Below are positions 1 to 8,346 of a DNA stretch of 64,000 nucleotides, piece by piece. The stretch is from contig NZ_BSDI01000017.1 of the NCBI RefSeq assembly GCF_027923225.1, positions 124,001 to 188,000 of the forward strand, in the 5' to 3' direction. Both the position numbers and the translations under genes were made by a program. Source of the stretch: Phytohabitans aurantiacus (GTDB taxonomy: Bacteria > Actinomycetota > Actinomycetes > Mycobacteriales > Micromonosporaceae). Under the pieces are notes generated by a model. That model saw only the letters and a list, made by a program, of their open reading frames with translations, did no database searches and had not been told where the DNA came from. The number at the start of each line of letters is the position of its first letter. Within the stretch, counting starts at the first letter, position 1.

Positions 1-292
1 CTAGGCTTGCCAGGGGAGCCAACTCGGCCGGGTCGAGCGAGCCGTCGGCGTCCAGAAAACACACCACGTCGGCGGTGGCCGCCGACAAGCCGGTATGCAC
101 AGCGGCGCCGTAACCGCGTCTTGGCTCGTGCAGGACTATGGCACCCAGGTCGGCGGCGACCTGTGGGGAACCGTCGGCGGAGCCGTTGTCGACCACGATC
201 GCCCGAAAGCCGGGTGGCATGCCGGCCAGCACGCCGGGCAGCGCCGCCGCCTCGTCCAGGCAGGGCAGGACCACGTCCACACATCCGTCCAT
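1..292 (-). CDS. Family 2 glycosyltransferase, 3' end outside window
   Basis: Only the first 97 codons are in the window; the gene runs off the left edge. The translation opens MDGCVDVVLPCLDEAAALPG and then shows AIVVDNGSADGSP and CFLDADGSLDP. This is the GT-A fold of family 2 glycosyltransferases: the nucleotide-binding beta strand with Asn-Gly-Ser, and a DAD-like metal/nucleotide motif. Known relatives are dolichol- or polyprenyl-phosphate sugar transferases and other inverting transferases that act at the inner membrane face. The ATG at 290-292 follows no strong ribosome site but matches the family's start. It is divergent from the membrane protein at 440 and close to a sugar-nucleotide epimerase, which suggests a glycan or glycolipid pathway (inference). 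The donor sugar cannot be told from the fragment. Confidence 0.85.
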   Translation of the reverse strand, partial: MDGCVDVVLPCLDEAAALPGVLAGMPPGFRAIVVDNGSADGSPQVAADLGAIVLHEPRRGYGAAVHTGLSAATADVVCFLDADGSLDPAELAPLASL

Positions 293-338
293 AACCGCAC
301 CGTAGGTCGATGGTGGACGGTCCGAGACGGCCTGGTTG

Positions 339-375
339 CTTACGGAATCCTTACGGACACGATGGTTCTTACGAA
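339..375. promoter_or_regulatory. 11-bp-spaced direct repeats, candidate SARP site
   Basis: CTTACGGA occurs at 339-346 and again at 350-357, exactly 11 bp apart; a third, weaker copy (CTTACGAA) is at 368-375. Read on the minus strand these are TCCGTAAG copies facing the glycosyltransferase start at 292. SARP proteins bind direct repeats with 11- or 22-bp spacing, and a SARP gene lies at 6836-7669. The 12-mer CCGTAAGCAACC (minus strand of 334-345) recurs at 8346-8357. The assignment is an inference. Confidence 0.45.
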
Positions 376-439
376 TCGATGACGCTGCGCGCCGTCCGCG
401 TGCGGGGCCGGTCACGCCGGCGTAGCGTCGGCCGTCATC

Positions 440-1732
440 ATGGGCAGGGGCTGGCGGGCGGATCTGATAGTGCTGGGCGTCGAGGCGGCGCTCGTGGTGG
501 CGGCGGTCGCGGTGGGCGCGGTGCTCAACGGGCGCGGGGTGCGCTTGTGGGCGGACGCGGCGCCGCTGTTCGCGGTGTGGCGGCCGCACGCCGGCTGGGG
601 CACGCCAGCGGCGCTGGCGGTCGCCGCCGCGGTGGTGTGGCGCGGCGTCGACATCGCGCGGCGGGCGCCGTGGGGCCGGCTGCTCGCGTTCGCGTACGCC
701 GTAGCGGTTGCCTGGACGCTGTCGCTGGCGCTGATCGACGGCTGGTCCGGCGGCCTGGCCGGACGGCTTACGCCGCAGGCCGAGTACCTGACCGAGGTGC
801 CCCGGATCACCGACATCGGCGCGATGCTGTCCGGATTCACGGACCGGATCCTGGACTTCCGGGCCGGGTCGTGGTCGACACACACCGCCGGTCATCCGCC
901 CGGCGCGCTGCTGGTCTTCGTCGCGCTCGACCGAATCGGCCTGGGCGGCGGCGGACCGGCCGCGCTGGTGTGCGTGCTGGCCGGCGCCACGGTCGTCGTG
1001 TCGGTGCCGCTCGCCCTGCGCTCGCTGGGTGCCGAGGCGCAGGCACGCGCTGGGCTGCCCTTTCTGGTGCTGCTTCCCGGGGCGGTGTGGATGGGCGCGT
1101 CCGCCGACGCGATCTTCGCGGGCGTGGCGGCGGCTGGGCTGGCGCTGCTGGCCGCGCGGCGCTGGTGGCTGGCCCCGCTCGGCGGGCTGCTGCTGGGCTT
1201 CGCCCTGTACCTGTCATACGGGTTCGTGCTGCTGGTGCTTCCGGCGCTTGCGGTGCTCTGGCTGCGCGCCCGGCATCGGGTCGCCGCGCTGGCCTCAGGT
1301 GCCGCTGGCGTCGCTGCCGTGGCCGCCGCGTTCATGGTGGCGGGTTTCTGGTGGCTGGATGGCTACCGGCTGGTCGTCGAGCGTTACTACCAGGGCTGGG
1401 CCGCCGATCGACCGTACGCCTACTGGGTGTGGGCCAACCTCGCGGCGCTGGTCCTGTGCGCCGGCCCCGCCATCGGGCCGGCACTGCGCCATACCCTCGT
1501 GGCAACCGCGCGCGGCGCGGCCTTGTGGCTACCGGTGGCGGCCGGGGTGGCGGTCCTGGCCGCGGACCTGTCTGGCCTGAGCAAGGCCGAGGTGGAGCGG
1601 ATCTGGCTGCCGTTCGTGGTATGGCTGATGGTCGCCACGGCCGCCCTACCCGAGCGGCACCGCCGCGGCTGGCTCGCCGCGCAGGCGGCGACCGCGCTCG
1701 CCGTCAACCATCTACTGTGGACGTGGTGGTGA
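440..1732 (+). CDS. Polytopic membrane protein, GT-C-like
   Basis: A 430-residue protein made almost entirely of hydrophobic helices, about ten by eye. An AGHPPGALLVF motif sits at about residues 150-160 in the loop after the first helices. That motif, the preceding acidic loop (TEVPRITDIG) and the overall layout resemble membrane proteins grouped with GT-C (polyprenyl-phosphate-sugar using) glycosyltransferases in actinobacteria. The lumenal acidic residues used by such enzymes are suggested but not proven. It is divergent from the family 2 glycosyltransferase and converges on the epimerase, overlapping its 3' end by 29 bp. A role in transferring a lipid-linked sugar outside the membrane is inferred. 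The ATG at 440 has no clear ribosome site. Confidence 0.75.
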   Translation: MGRGWRADLIVLGVEAALVVAAVAVGAVLNGRGVRLWADAAPLFAVWRPHAGWGTPAALAVAAAVVWRGVDIARRAPWGRLLAFAYAVAVAWTLSLALIDGWSGGLAGRLTPQAEYLTEVPRITDIGAMLSGFTDRILDFRAGSWSTHTAGHPPGALLVFVALDRIGLGGGGPAALVCVLAGATVVVSVPLALRSLGAEAQARAGLPFLVLLPGAVWMGASADAIFAGVAAAGLALLAARRWWLAPLGGLLLGFALYLSYGFVLLVLPALAVLWLRARHRVAALASGAAGVAAVAAAFMVAGFWWLDGYRLVVERYYQGWAADRPYAYWVWANLAALVLCAGPAIGPALRHTLVATARGAALWLPVAAGVAVLAADLSGLSKAEVERIWLPFVVWLMVATAALPERHRRGWLAAQAATALAVNHLLWTWW

Positions 1733-2786
1733 CGGCCGACGGCTCGCGCAGCGGGTCGGAGGCGAACGCGGTAACCCCCTCGGCGAACCCGACCCGGGCC
1801 CGGAAGCCCAGTATCTGGGCCGCGCCTTCCGGCGAGGCCATCACGTGGCGCACGTCGGCGGCGCGGGCACCGCCGACCACGATCGGCTCCGGACCACCGA
1901 GCGCTGCCGCGAGGACCCGCGCCATGTCGCCGACCGTGTGCGGCTCACCCGAGCAGACGTTGAGCGCCGCAAACCCCTCAGGCGGACTGGGCGCGGTCAA
2001 CGCCAGGAGGTTGGCGCGGGCGACGTCGGTGACGTGTACGAAGTCGCGGCGTTGCTCACCATCCTCCAGCACCCGCGGCGCGTGCCCCCGTGCCAGCGCC
2101 GACCGGAAGATCGACGCCACGCCAGCGTACGGGGTGTCGCGGGGCATGCGAGGGCCGTACACGTTGTGGTATCGCAGGGCGTACACCGCACCGCCGGCCT
2201 GCGCGGCCCACGCCGTGGCCAGGTGCTCTTGCGCCACCTTCGTGGCGGCGTAGATGCTGCGGGGCCGCAGTGGAGCGTCCTCCGGCACCAGAGCTGGCGT
2301 CAGGGTGGTGCCGCAGCGCGGGCACGTCGGATCGAACCGGCCGGCTGCGATGTCCTCGGGCCGACGTGCGGCGGGTGGCACGACGGCGTGCTCCGGGCAG
2401 ATGTACCGACCCTCGCCGTAGACCACCATCGAACTGGCCAGCACCAGCCGCCGCACCTTCGCCGCGTACATGGCCGCGAGCAGCACCGCTGTGCCGTGGT
2501 CGTTGTGGCTGGCGTACAGCGGCGCATCGGACGGGTCGACGCCGTGGCCCACCATCGCGGCCTGGTGGCACACCGCGTCGACTCCGCGTAGCAAGCCGGC
2601 CAGTACGCCGGCGTCGCGGACGTCGGCGCGCACCATCTGGTGTTGCGCGGTCCACGGCGGCGGCTTCCCGTGATGGGCCTGCGGAAGCAGCGCGTCGAGA
2701 AGTACCGCCTCGTGGCCTGCCGCGACAACCGCGTCGGCGACGTGTGAACCGATGAAACCGGCGCCGCCGGTGATCAGAATCCGCAC
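1704..2786 (-). CDS. NAD-dependent sugar-nucleotide epimerase/dehydratase (extended SDR)
   Basis: A 360-residue extended short-chain dehydrogenase. GGAGFIG at residues 7-13 is the NAD-binding glycine motif, ASS near 118 supplies the catalytic serine region, and Y179-A-A-T-K183 is the catalytic pair. Relatives oxidise and re-reduce, or dehydrate, the sugar of a UDP-, GDP- or dTDP-sugar in the cytoplasm. Between the Ser and Tyr motifs is an insert of about 40 residues containing C130 and a CPRC pair (C155, C158), which might bind a metal; many epimerases lack it. The neighbouring glycosyltransferases make a sugar-donor role plausible. The ATG at 2786 follows a gap with CGTAAG-like sequence at 2826-2842. 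The exact substrate is not recognisable. Confidence 0.88.
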   Translation of the reverse strand: MRILITGGAGFIGSHVADAVVAAGHEAVLLDALLPQAHHGKPPPWTAQHQMVRADVRDAGVLAGLLRGVDAVCHQAAMVGHGVDPSDAPLYASHNDHGTAVLLAAMYAAKVRRLVLASSMVVYGEGRYICPEHAVVPPAARRPEDIAAGRFDPTCPRCGTTLTPALVPEDAPLRPRSIYAATKVAQEHLATAWAAQAGGAVYALRYHNVYGPRMPRDTPYAGVASIFRSALARGHAPRVLEDGEQRRDFVHVTDVARANLLALTAPSPPEGFAALNVCSGEPHTVGDMARVLAAALGGPEPIVVGGARAADVRHVMASPEGAAQILGFRARVGFAEGVTAFASDPLREPSAVTTTSTVDG

Positions 2787-2892
2787 ACTGCCACGGTATG
2801 CGCGGCACCGCCCGTTGGGTGATTACGTAAGGGATCCGAAATAGATAATCAACCGTCGGCCCCGGATCGAGTTCCCAGGGTGTGAGCGCGTT

Positions 2893-2932
2893 ATCAGGGC
2901 TCCCACGAAGCGTGCCTCGAGGGAGCCCTGAT
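2893..2932 (-). terminator. Hairpin after the DUF1996 gene
   Basis: ATCAGGGCTCCC at 2893-2904 pairs perfectly with GGGAGCCCTGAT at 2921-2932 (12 bp, 16-nt loop). It starts 18 bases past the stop codon at 2950 on the minus strand. No T-run follows, as is common in high-GC actinobacteria. Confidence 0.65.
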
Positions 2933-2949
2933 CGGTTGAACCAGCCGCG

Positions 2950-4728
2950 TCAGCGGCAGCGGCGGCCGCCGTTGACACATTGGACGATCTTGGCCGTTTG
3001 TCGGGTGGAGTTGACGTTCAGGAAGTCGTTGTGGTCGGAGGTCGGGTTGTGGTTCTCCTCCGGGAACGAGTCCAGCTGGTACTGCCCGCGTTGCTGCACC
3101 TGTACTGGGATGTTGTAGCTGATGCTGATTCGTAGTTGTGGCACGGCCACGGTGCCGGCTGGGCAGGCGCCGGTGGTCCGGTCGGGGAACTGGATGTGGG
3201 TGCGGTGGTTGGCGCTGTCGATGTTCTCGCCGTCCCAGCAGCTGGGGAAGTCGTGCACGCGCATCACCTGGCTGCCGGCGGGGCAGATCGGGTACTGGTC
3301 GGTGAGCCGATCCTCGAAGCCGCCGCATGTCCATGAGGCGCGGGCGTTGGCCGGTCCTCGGCTGGTCGGTTTCGATTCACCGGTCAGCGCGCGCAGGAAT
3401 CGCGGCATCGCCACCACTTTGCTGGTGGGGTTGCCCCGGTACTCGATTTTCACACTGGCCGGCCGCACGATCGTGCCCAGGTTTCCCGCGATCTCCAGGT
3501 TTGGGCCCTGCACGCCCGGCAGTTGGCCGCCGGTGCTCGCGCTGGGGCTCGGCTCCGGGTTGGGGTCGGCATTGGTCAGCGTGCATGGCGCGAGTTCGGT
3601 CAGGCCGGTCGGTCGGGTGCCCTGGCGGCCGATGGCGATGGCGATGCGGTCCAATGTGGCTACTCGTTTGTCGCGTAGTGGGCCGAGGATGGCGTTGTCG
3701 ACGAAATTGGGGCCGCCCTGACCCTGGCTGGTGACCAGGCGCTGGTTCGCTTCCGCGATCTGCTTGTCCAGCAGGTTCAGGTCTTGGTTGACCTCCGAGG
3801 CCGCACGCGCCGGCACCGCCGGCAGCTTGTCCCGCACGCTGGGGCAGTTCACTGTCGGTGTCACTTCGTTGCCAGCCGACCCGCCCGTTGAGGAGCCGCC
3901 ACCGTGGTTGGCGTGCGCGCCGTCGTAGCTCAGGTCGCACTCGGCCAGCGAGACCAGGCCAGTCGGGCGGGCACCTTGGCGGCCGATGGCGATGGCGATG
4001 CGGTCCAATGTGGCTACTCGTTTGTCGCGTAGTGGGCCGAGGATGGCGTTGTCGACGAAGTTGGGGCCACCCTGACCCTGGCTGGTAACGAGGCGCCGGT
4101 TGGCCTCGGCGAGCTGCTGATCCAGTAGGCGGAGGTTCCGGTTCACCTCGGCCGCTGCCTGCGCCGGCACTGCCGGCAGTTTGTCCCGCACCGTTGGGCA
4201 TTTCACCGTTCCCGGGCCGGCGGCTTTGAGGGTGTCGGCGTTGGCGCCGACCGGGTTGGCTTGCCGGTTCGCCTTCCGATCGATGCGGACCACCGGCCAG
4301 AAGTACGACGACCGGTCGCCGTTGCGGCACGTCGTGTCCGACGCGGCAAGGCTCTCGTCCGTGGAGTCCGCGCTGATCGACAGGTTGCCCACGAAGTCGT
4401 GCACGTGCTGCGCGCCGTTACGCACTCCGGGCTGCGCGACTGGGTTGTCGGGACTGAACTTCCGGTTCCCGTTCGTTCCACAGTCGACGGTAACGACGCC
4501 GGTGGAACCGCCCCGGCGCACCGGTGGCGCCTTCACATTCGCTGCTACCCGTTCGATCGGTGTGAAGCTCGCCAACGGCGCCGCCTCCGCGAACGCCTGC
4601 CCGTCGCGCGAGCTCGTCACCACCCCGGCCGTCACGGCTGCTGTCGCCGCCAACACGACCACTACCCCCAGAACCCTCAGCTCCTGCCCGCGGGCCCGGG
4701 TAAAACGTCGATTCAACGTTTCTCTCAC
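2950..4728 (-). CDS. Exported DUF1996 protein with duplicated internal insert
   Basis: A 592-residue protein with an N-terminal membrane or signal segment (residues about 20-37). The DUF1996 domain is split. Its first part (about 77-170) has NGAQHVHDFVGN and SYFWPVVRID; the second (about 405-575) has VHDFPSCWDGENID, HRTHIQFP and DHNDFLN. The His/Asp-rich motifs are those of this secreted family, whose biochemical role is not established. Between the halves lie two near-identical units of about 91 residues (177-267 and 295-385), each starting with a Cys-Pro and ending near a second Cys. An 83-bp stretch is identical between the two copies, so the duplication is recent or kept alike by conversion. 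The gene is monocistronic with a hairpin after it. Confidence 0.85.
   Translation of the reverse strand: MRETLNRRFTRARGQELRVLGVVVVLAATAAVTAGVVTSSRDGQAFAEAAPLASFTPIERVAANVKAPPVRRGGSTGVVTVDCGTNGNRKFSPDNPVAQPGVRNGAQHVHDFVGNLSISADSTDESLAASDTTCRNGDRSSYFWPVVRIDRKANRQANPVGANADTLKAAGPGTVKCPTVRDKLPAVPAQAAAEVNRNLRLLDQQLAEANRRLVTSQGQGGPNFVDNAILGPLRDKRVATLDRIAIAIGRQGARPTGLVSLAECDLSYDGAHANHGGGSSTGGSAGNEVTPTVNCPSVRDKLPAVPARAASEVNQDLNLLDKQIAEANQRLVTSQGQGGPNFVDNAILGPLRDKRVATLDRIAIAIGRQGTRPTGLTELAPCTLTNADPNPEPSPSASTGGQLPGVQGPNLEIAGNLGTIVRPASVKIEYRGNPTSKVVAMPRFLRALTGESKPTSRGPANARASWTCGGFEDRLTDQYPICPAGSQVMRVHDFPSCWDGENIDSANHRTHIQFPDRTTGACPAGTVAVPQLRISISYNIPVQVQQRGQYQLDSFPEENHNPTSDHNDFLNVNSTRQTAKIVQCVNGGRRCR
3574..3846 (-). 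repeat. Internal repeat unit B of the DUF1996 protein
   Basis: Codes for residues 295-385. It matches unit A (3928-4200) almost throughout at the protein level, offset by 354 bp. Bases 3623-3705 are identical to 3977-4059. Confidence 0.85.
3928..4200 (-). repeat. Internal repeat unit A of the DUF1996 protein
   Basis: Codes for residues 177-267, including CPTVRDKLPAVP, a helical Leu/Gln segment, SQGQGGPNFVDNAILGP and the conserved IAIAIGRQG. It has the same order of motifs as unit B. The linker between the units is a Gly/Ser/His-rich stretch of about 27 residues. Confidence 0.85.
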
Positions 4729-4810
4729 GTCGCAAACCCTCCGTGCCTCGGATCAACTCACGCTCCGAGGTACGACCGGCCCGGACTCGCCGATGAGGCC
4801 GGCGGTACCA

Positions 4811-4864
4811 CGTAACCGCCTCGTAAGAACGGCGCGATTCCGTACGTGCGCGATTTCTTACGAG
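4811..4864. promoter_or_regulatory. CGTAA repeats in the DUF1996/methyltransferase gap
   Basis: CGTAA occurs at 4811 and 4822, exactly 11 bp apart on the plus strand. CTCGTAAG at 4820-4827 also has an inverted partner CTTACGAG at 4857-4864. The same element appears at 339-357 and 8347-8363. It lies between two divergent genes and could serve either one (inference). Confidence 0.35.
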
Positions 4865-4976
4865 CTGGTGAACAAGTACCCGGTTCGGGAGGGCCGCCTG
4901 GACGACGGTGGTTTGGTTCGTGTATGCGGACTGCGGGCTTCGCTACTCCGCCAATGCCTGAAGCAGGTGATCAATC

Positions 4977-6044
4977 ATGACGACAACCGCTGCGGTCGAG
5001 GCGCTCGCCGGGCGCTTGCTGGTTACCGGCGTCGAAGCCATGGAACTGGCGAACATCTATCTTGGTCACACCCTCGGGCTGTACGCGGTGCTCGCGGACG
5101 GTCCGCTCACCGGCGCCGAGCTCGCGGCCCGCGCCGGTCTGGATGAGCGGTACGTGCGCGAGTGGTTGCAGGCGCAGGCCGTGTCCGGGTTCGTCACCGT
5201 CGAGGCGGGGAAGGCGTACGCGCTGGCGGCCGGTGTGCGGGAGGTGCTGGTCGACGAGCTGTCGCCGGCATACCTGGCGCCGCTGGGCCAGTGCCTGGCC
5301 TCGGTCGGCGGTGTCCTGCCGCGGTTGGTGGAGGCGTTCCGCACTGGCGAAGGCGTGCCCTACTCCGAGTACGGCCCGGACGCCGTCAGCGCCCAGGCGG
5401 CGCTCAACCGTCCGGCGTACACGAATGATCTGGTGGCGACCTGGCTGCCGGCGCTGCCGGAGCTCCACGCGCGGCTGTCCGACGCTGCCAGCCCTGCCCG
5501 CGTCGCCGACCTGGGCTGCGGCGCCGGCTGGGCGTCGATCGAGCTGGCCAAGGCGTTCCCACACCTGTCGATCGACGGCCTCGACGCCGACGAGGCGTCG
5601 ATCGCGCACGCGCGCCGCAACGCCGCCGCCCAGGGCGTCGGCGAGCGGATCCACTTCGAGGTACGCGACCTCACCGCCCCCGCATCCGGCGTGGCCGGCT
5701 ACGACCTGATCTTGCTGTTCGAGTGCCTGCACGACATGGCGTACCCGGACCGGGTGCTGCGCAATGTCCGTCGGCAGACCTTCGATGGTGGGTGGGTCGT
5801 CGTCATGGACGAGGCGGTCGACGAGGAACTCGTAGCCCCCAGCGGCGACCCCGTGCAGCGGTTCTTCGCCAACGCCAGCCCGCTGTGGTGCCTGCCCCAG
5901 GGCCGCCCCACCCCGGACGCGGACCCGGTCGGCACCGTCATGCGCCCGGCGGCGCTGCGCACGCTGGCCGTCGAGGCCGGCTTCACACAGGTCGACGTGC
6001 TCCCGATCGAGCACCCGTTCTGGCGGTTCTACCGGCTCAGGTAG
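4977..6044 (+). CDS. SAM-dependent methyltransferase with winged-helix N-terminus
   Basis: A 355-residue cytoplasmic protein. The N-terminal part (about 1-95) looks like the dimerising winged-helix region of small-molecule methyltransferases (LTGAELAARAGLDERYVREWL). The class I Rossmann domain follows, with motif I VADLGCGAGW at about 177-186, an acidic DGLDADE at the end of strand 2, and DLILLFECLHD as motif IV/post-I. Known relatives methylate small molecules using S-adenosylmethionine; no acceptor can be inferred from the sequence. The ATG at 4977 follows GCAGGTGATCAATC, a weak ribosome site. It stands alone between an exported DUF1996 protein (divergent) and a flavodoxin-like enzyme 45 bp downstream, with which it may be co-transcribed. 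Confidence 0.85.
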   Translation: MTTTAAVEALAGRLLVTGVEAMELANIYLGHTLGLYAVLADGPLTGAELAARAGLDERYVREWLQAQAVSGFVTVEAGKAYALAAGVREVLVDELSPAYLAPLGQCLASVGGVLPRLVEAFRTGEGVPYSEYGPDAVSAQAALNRPAYTNDLVATWLPALPELHARLSDAASPARVADLGCGAGWASIELAKAFPHLSIDGLDADEASIAHARRNAAAQGVGERIHFEVRDLTAPASGVAGYDLILLFECLHDMAYPDRVLRNVRRQTFDGGWVVVMDEAVDEELVAPSGDPVQRFFANASPLWCLPQGRPTPDADPVGTVMRPAALRTLAVEAGFTQVDVLPIEHPFWRFYRLR

Positions 6045-6088
6045 GCGCTTTGCGGATTGGCCGCGCGCGTGCCCGGGCGGGTGCCACG

Positions 6089-6808
6089 ATGAGTCGCATG
6101 ACTGACATCCGGTTCGACGGGATGCGAGCGCTGTTCGTCAACTGCACGCTCAAGCGGTCGCCGGACCGGAGCCACACCCAGGGTCTGATCGATCGCAGCA
6201 TGGCCATCATGGACGGGCGCGGAGTGGCGACCGAGCTGATCCGGGCCGTCGACCACGACATCGCCACCGGTGTCTGGCCGGACATGACCGAGCACGGCTG
6301 GGCCAGCGACGAGTGGCCCGCCCTGTACCAGCGGGTGCTCGCCGCCGACATCCTGGTGCTGGCGGGCCCGATCTGGCTCGGCGACAACAGTTCGGTGATG
6401 AAGCGGGTCATCGAGCGGCTGTACGCCTGCTCGTCGTTGCTCAACGACAACGGCCAGTACGCCTACTACGGCCGGGTCGGCGGCTGCCTGATCACCGGCA
6501 ACGAGGACGGGGTCAAGCACTGCGCGATGAACGTACTCTACAGCCTGCAACATCTGGGGTACACGATCCCGCCGCAAGCCGACGCGGGCTGGATCGGTGA
6601 AGCCGGACCAGGACCGTCCTATCTGGATGAAGGCTCGGGCGGTCCCGACAACGACTTCACCAACCGCAACACCACCTTCATGACGTGGAACCTCATGCAC
6701 CTGGGCTGGATGCTCAAGCAGGCCGGTGGCGTGCCCGCGTACGGCAACCAGCGCTCGGAGTGGGATGCCGGCTGCCGGTTCGACTTCGAAAACCCCGAGC
6801 ACCGCTGA
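6089..6808 (+). CDS. NADPH-dependent FMN reductase/flavodoxin-family protein
   Basis: A 239-residue flavodoxin-fold protein. MRALFVNCTLKRSP with a following Ser is the phosphate loop that binds FMN; the ADILVLAGPIWLGDNSSVMKR segment is the second flavin loop typical of NADPH-dependent FMN reductases; and RVGGCLITGNEDG is the third. The C-terminal part with many aromatic residues (FMTWNLMHLGWMLK) is longer than in the smallest family members. Such proteins reduce flavins or quinones in the cytoplasm. ATG codons at 6089 and 6098 are both possible; 6089 is used because it gives the family length. It follows the methyltransferase by 44 bp on the same strand and converges on the SARP gene. Confidence 0.85.
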   Translation: MSRMTDIRFDGMRALFVNCTLKRSPDRSHTQGLIDRSMAIMDGRGVATELIRAVDHDIATGVWPDMTEHGWASDEWPALYQRVLAADILVLAGPIWLGDNSSVMKRVIERLYACSSLLNDNGQYAYYGRVGGCLITGNEDGVKHCAMNVLYSLQHLGYTIPPQADAGWIGEAGPGPSYLDEGSGGPDNDFTNRNTTFMTWNLMHLGWMLKQAGGVPAYGNQRSEWDAGCRFDFENPEHR

Positions 6809-6835
6809 GACGACACGTCACTGATTGGTCAGGAT

Positions 6836-7669
6836 CTACGGGATGCCATTGATTCTTTGCGGCAGTGGGACGTGAGCTCGTAGCAGGTGGCCATGGGCGC
6901 GGGCCAGCTCGGGGCCGGGATCCACGCCGAGCTCGGTGCGGAGCAGCGCGCACCCCTCCCGGTACACGGCGAGCGCGTCGCCTCGTCGACCGGCCAGGTG
7001 TAGCGCGACCATGAGCTGGGCGCGGGCGCGTTCGAGCAGTGGCCGCTCGTCGAGGAGCGAGCGCAGCTCGGGGATGACGTCGTGGTGGCGGCCCAGCCCG
7101 AGGTCGGCGGCCACTCGGTCGGCGAAGGCGGTGAGCCGGTGCTCCTCCAGACGGACCACTGTGGACGGGACGAACGACGCGCGGACGCCGCCTAGCGCCG
7201 TGCCTCGCCACAGCTCCAGCGCCCGGTGCAGGGTCCGCGCCGCCTCGGCGACCCGCTGCTGGCGCAGCGCGGCCCGGCCGGACCGGGACATGTCGAGGAA
7301 GACCGACAGGTCGATCCGCTGCGGATCGGTCGCCAGCCGGTAGCCGGCGGGGTGGGTCTGGATCGAAGCCCCACCCACGCCGGCGAGCAGCTTGCGCAGG
7401 CTCGAGACGCTGACGTGCACCTGCGTACGCACGGTCGAGGGCGGGCGCTCGCCCCACACCGCGTCGACGATCTGCGCGCCGCTGACGATCGTGTTGGCGT
7501 TGACCAGCAGCAGCGCCAGGAGCGCGCGGGCCCGGCCACCGCGGACCGGCACCAGCACCCCTTGGCGCAGCACCTCCACGGGACCGAGGACGCGGAAGGC
7601 CACGTCGGAAGGAGGGTCTTGCCGAACATTGGTAACCGGCACCGAAAATGGCGAAGCGATAGCCCCCAC
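6836..7669 (-). CDS. SARP-family transcriptional regulator (OmpR-like DBD plus BTAD)
   Basis: The first half is a winged-helix DNA-binding domain of the OmpR/SARP type (FRVLGPVEV, RARALLALLLVNAN, DAVWGERPPSTVRTQVHVSVSSLRKLL). The second half is the all-helical bacterial transcriptional activation domain (LHRALELWRG, RLEEHRLTAFADRVAADLGLGRH, ARAQLMVALHLAGRRGDALAVYREG). At about 277 residues this is the short AfsR/SARP form with no ATPase. Family members activate secondary-metabolite and morphological genes by binding direct repeats spaced 11 or 22 bp. I chose GTG 7669 because GGGGAGGG lies just upstream; TTG 7762 and GTG 7603 are alternatives. Matching 11-bp repeats lie at 8347-8442, 4811 and 339, so nearby genes may be its targets (inference). 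Confidence 0.88.
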   Translation of the reverse strand: MGAIASPFSVPVTNVRQDPPSDVAFRVLGPVEVLRQGVLVPVRGGRARALLALLLVNANTIVSGAQIVDAVWGERPPSTVRTQVHVSVSSLRKLLAGVGGASIQTHPAGYRLATDPQRIDLSVFLDMSRSGRAALRQQRVAEAARTLHRALELWRGTALGGVRASFVPSTVVRLEEHRLTAFADRVAADLGLGRHHDVIPELRSLLDERPLLERARAQLMVALHLAGRRGDALAVYREGCALLRTELGVDPGPELARAHGHLLRAHVPLPQRINGIP

Positions 7670-7778
7670 GCAGCCCTCCCCGAGCTCCCCGTAAGCGCGA
7701 GTGTGCTTTGTATGGAAGCGTACGAGGCGATCACTGGTCGCGCTACGAGGCAGATCCGACAAGTCCGACGCGGACCGT

Positions 7779-7794
7779 TACGGCATCGCTACGA
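7779..7794. promoter_or_regulatory. Paired TACG repeats upstream of the SARP gene
   Basis: TACGG at 7779 and TACGA at 7790 are 11 bp apart in the gap upstream of the SARP start. The 11-mer TACGAATCGAT at 7790-7800 also occurs at 370-380 in the glycosyltransferase gap. This could be an autoregulatory site, but two short copies can arise by chance. Confidence 0.25.
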
Positions 7795-7799
7795 ATCGA

Positions 7800-8258
7800 T
7801 CACGTGCGAACTTCGAAGTCGCACCAGGCGGACCACGCCGACGCCACACCGCGGTCGACGGCGCGCAGCCGCCACCGGTAGCCGCCGTCGGCCAGGGTGC
7901 CGGCGGGCACCTCGTACAGCAGGGTGAAGCCGTTGAACGGCCGCACGTCCTGCCGTAGGAAGGCCGCGGCGCCGGGCCGGGCGACCTCGAAGGTGGCGCC
8001 CACGGTCGGGTACGGCGTCCCGGGTGGCGAGCCGCCGCCGGGCGCGGTCGGCGTGGCGGCGAGCGCCGGACCGCTCGTCGTGGCGGTCGGTGCGCCGCCG
8101 CCGCAGAGGTCGAAGCCGGCGTACGGACCGGAGGACAGGCGCAGCGTGGCCGGCACGCCGGGGCGCGGGGCGGCCTGCGCGGCGGGCGCCGGCGCGAGGC
8201 CGACCACCAGGCCGAGGACGGCACTGCCGGCAGCGGTCCAGGTCTTGGCTACGGACAT
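7800..8258 (-). CDS. Small exported protein
   Basis: A 152-residue protein. MSVAKTWTAAGSAVLGLVVGL with an Ala-rich AAQAAP site is a Sec signal peptide, so it is exported. The mature part has a Pro/Gly/Ala linker and ends in a beta-rich segment (LLYEVPAGTLADGGYRWRLRAVDRGVASAWSAWCDFEV). That segment resembles one fibronectin-III-like repeat of actinobacterial surface proteins. Two cysteines, one in DLCGGG and one in AWCDF, could form a disulfide. No enzymatic motif is visible. It lies directly upstream of the SARP gene on the same strand (130-bp gap) and diverges from the haloperoxidase gene; the shared gap carries the repeats at 8347-8442. Function unknown. Confidence 0.75.
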   Translation of the reverse strand: MSVAKTWTAAGSAVLGLVVGLAPAPAAQAAPRPGVPATLRLSSGPYAGFDLCGGGAPTATTSGPALAATPTAPGGGSPPGTPYPTVGATFEVARPGAAAFLRQDVRPFNGFTLLYEVPAGTLADGGYRWRLRAVDRGVASAWSAWCDFEVRT

Positions 8259-8346
8259 CGTTGGGCTCCTTCCCTAGGTGGATGGCCGTGAATGTCTCAG
8301 TCAGTGCAGCACGGCCGCCGCCGATCCGCCTGGGCCCACGGATCGC

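Noticed and set aside
2821..2850. CGTAAG at 2826 with CGAAAT 11 bp later upstream of the epimerase
   Set aside because: The second copy is degenerate (4 of 6), so it was not listed as a separate site, though the spacing fits the other repeats.
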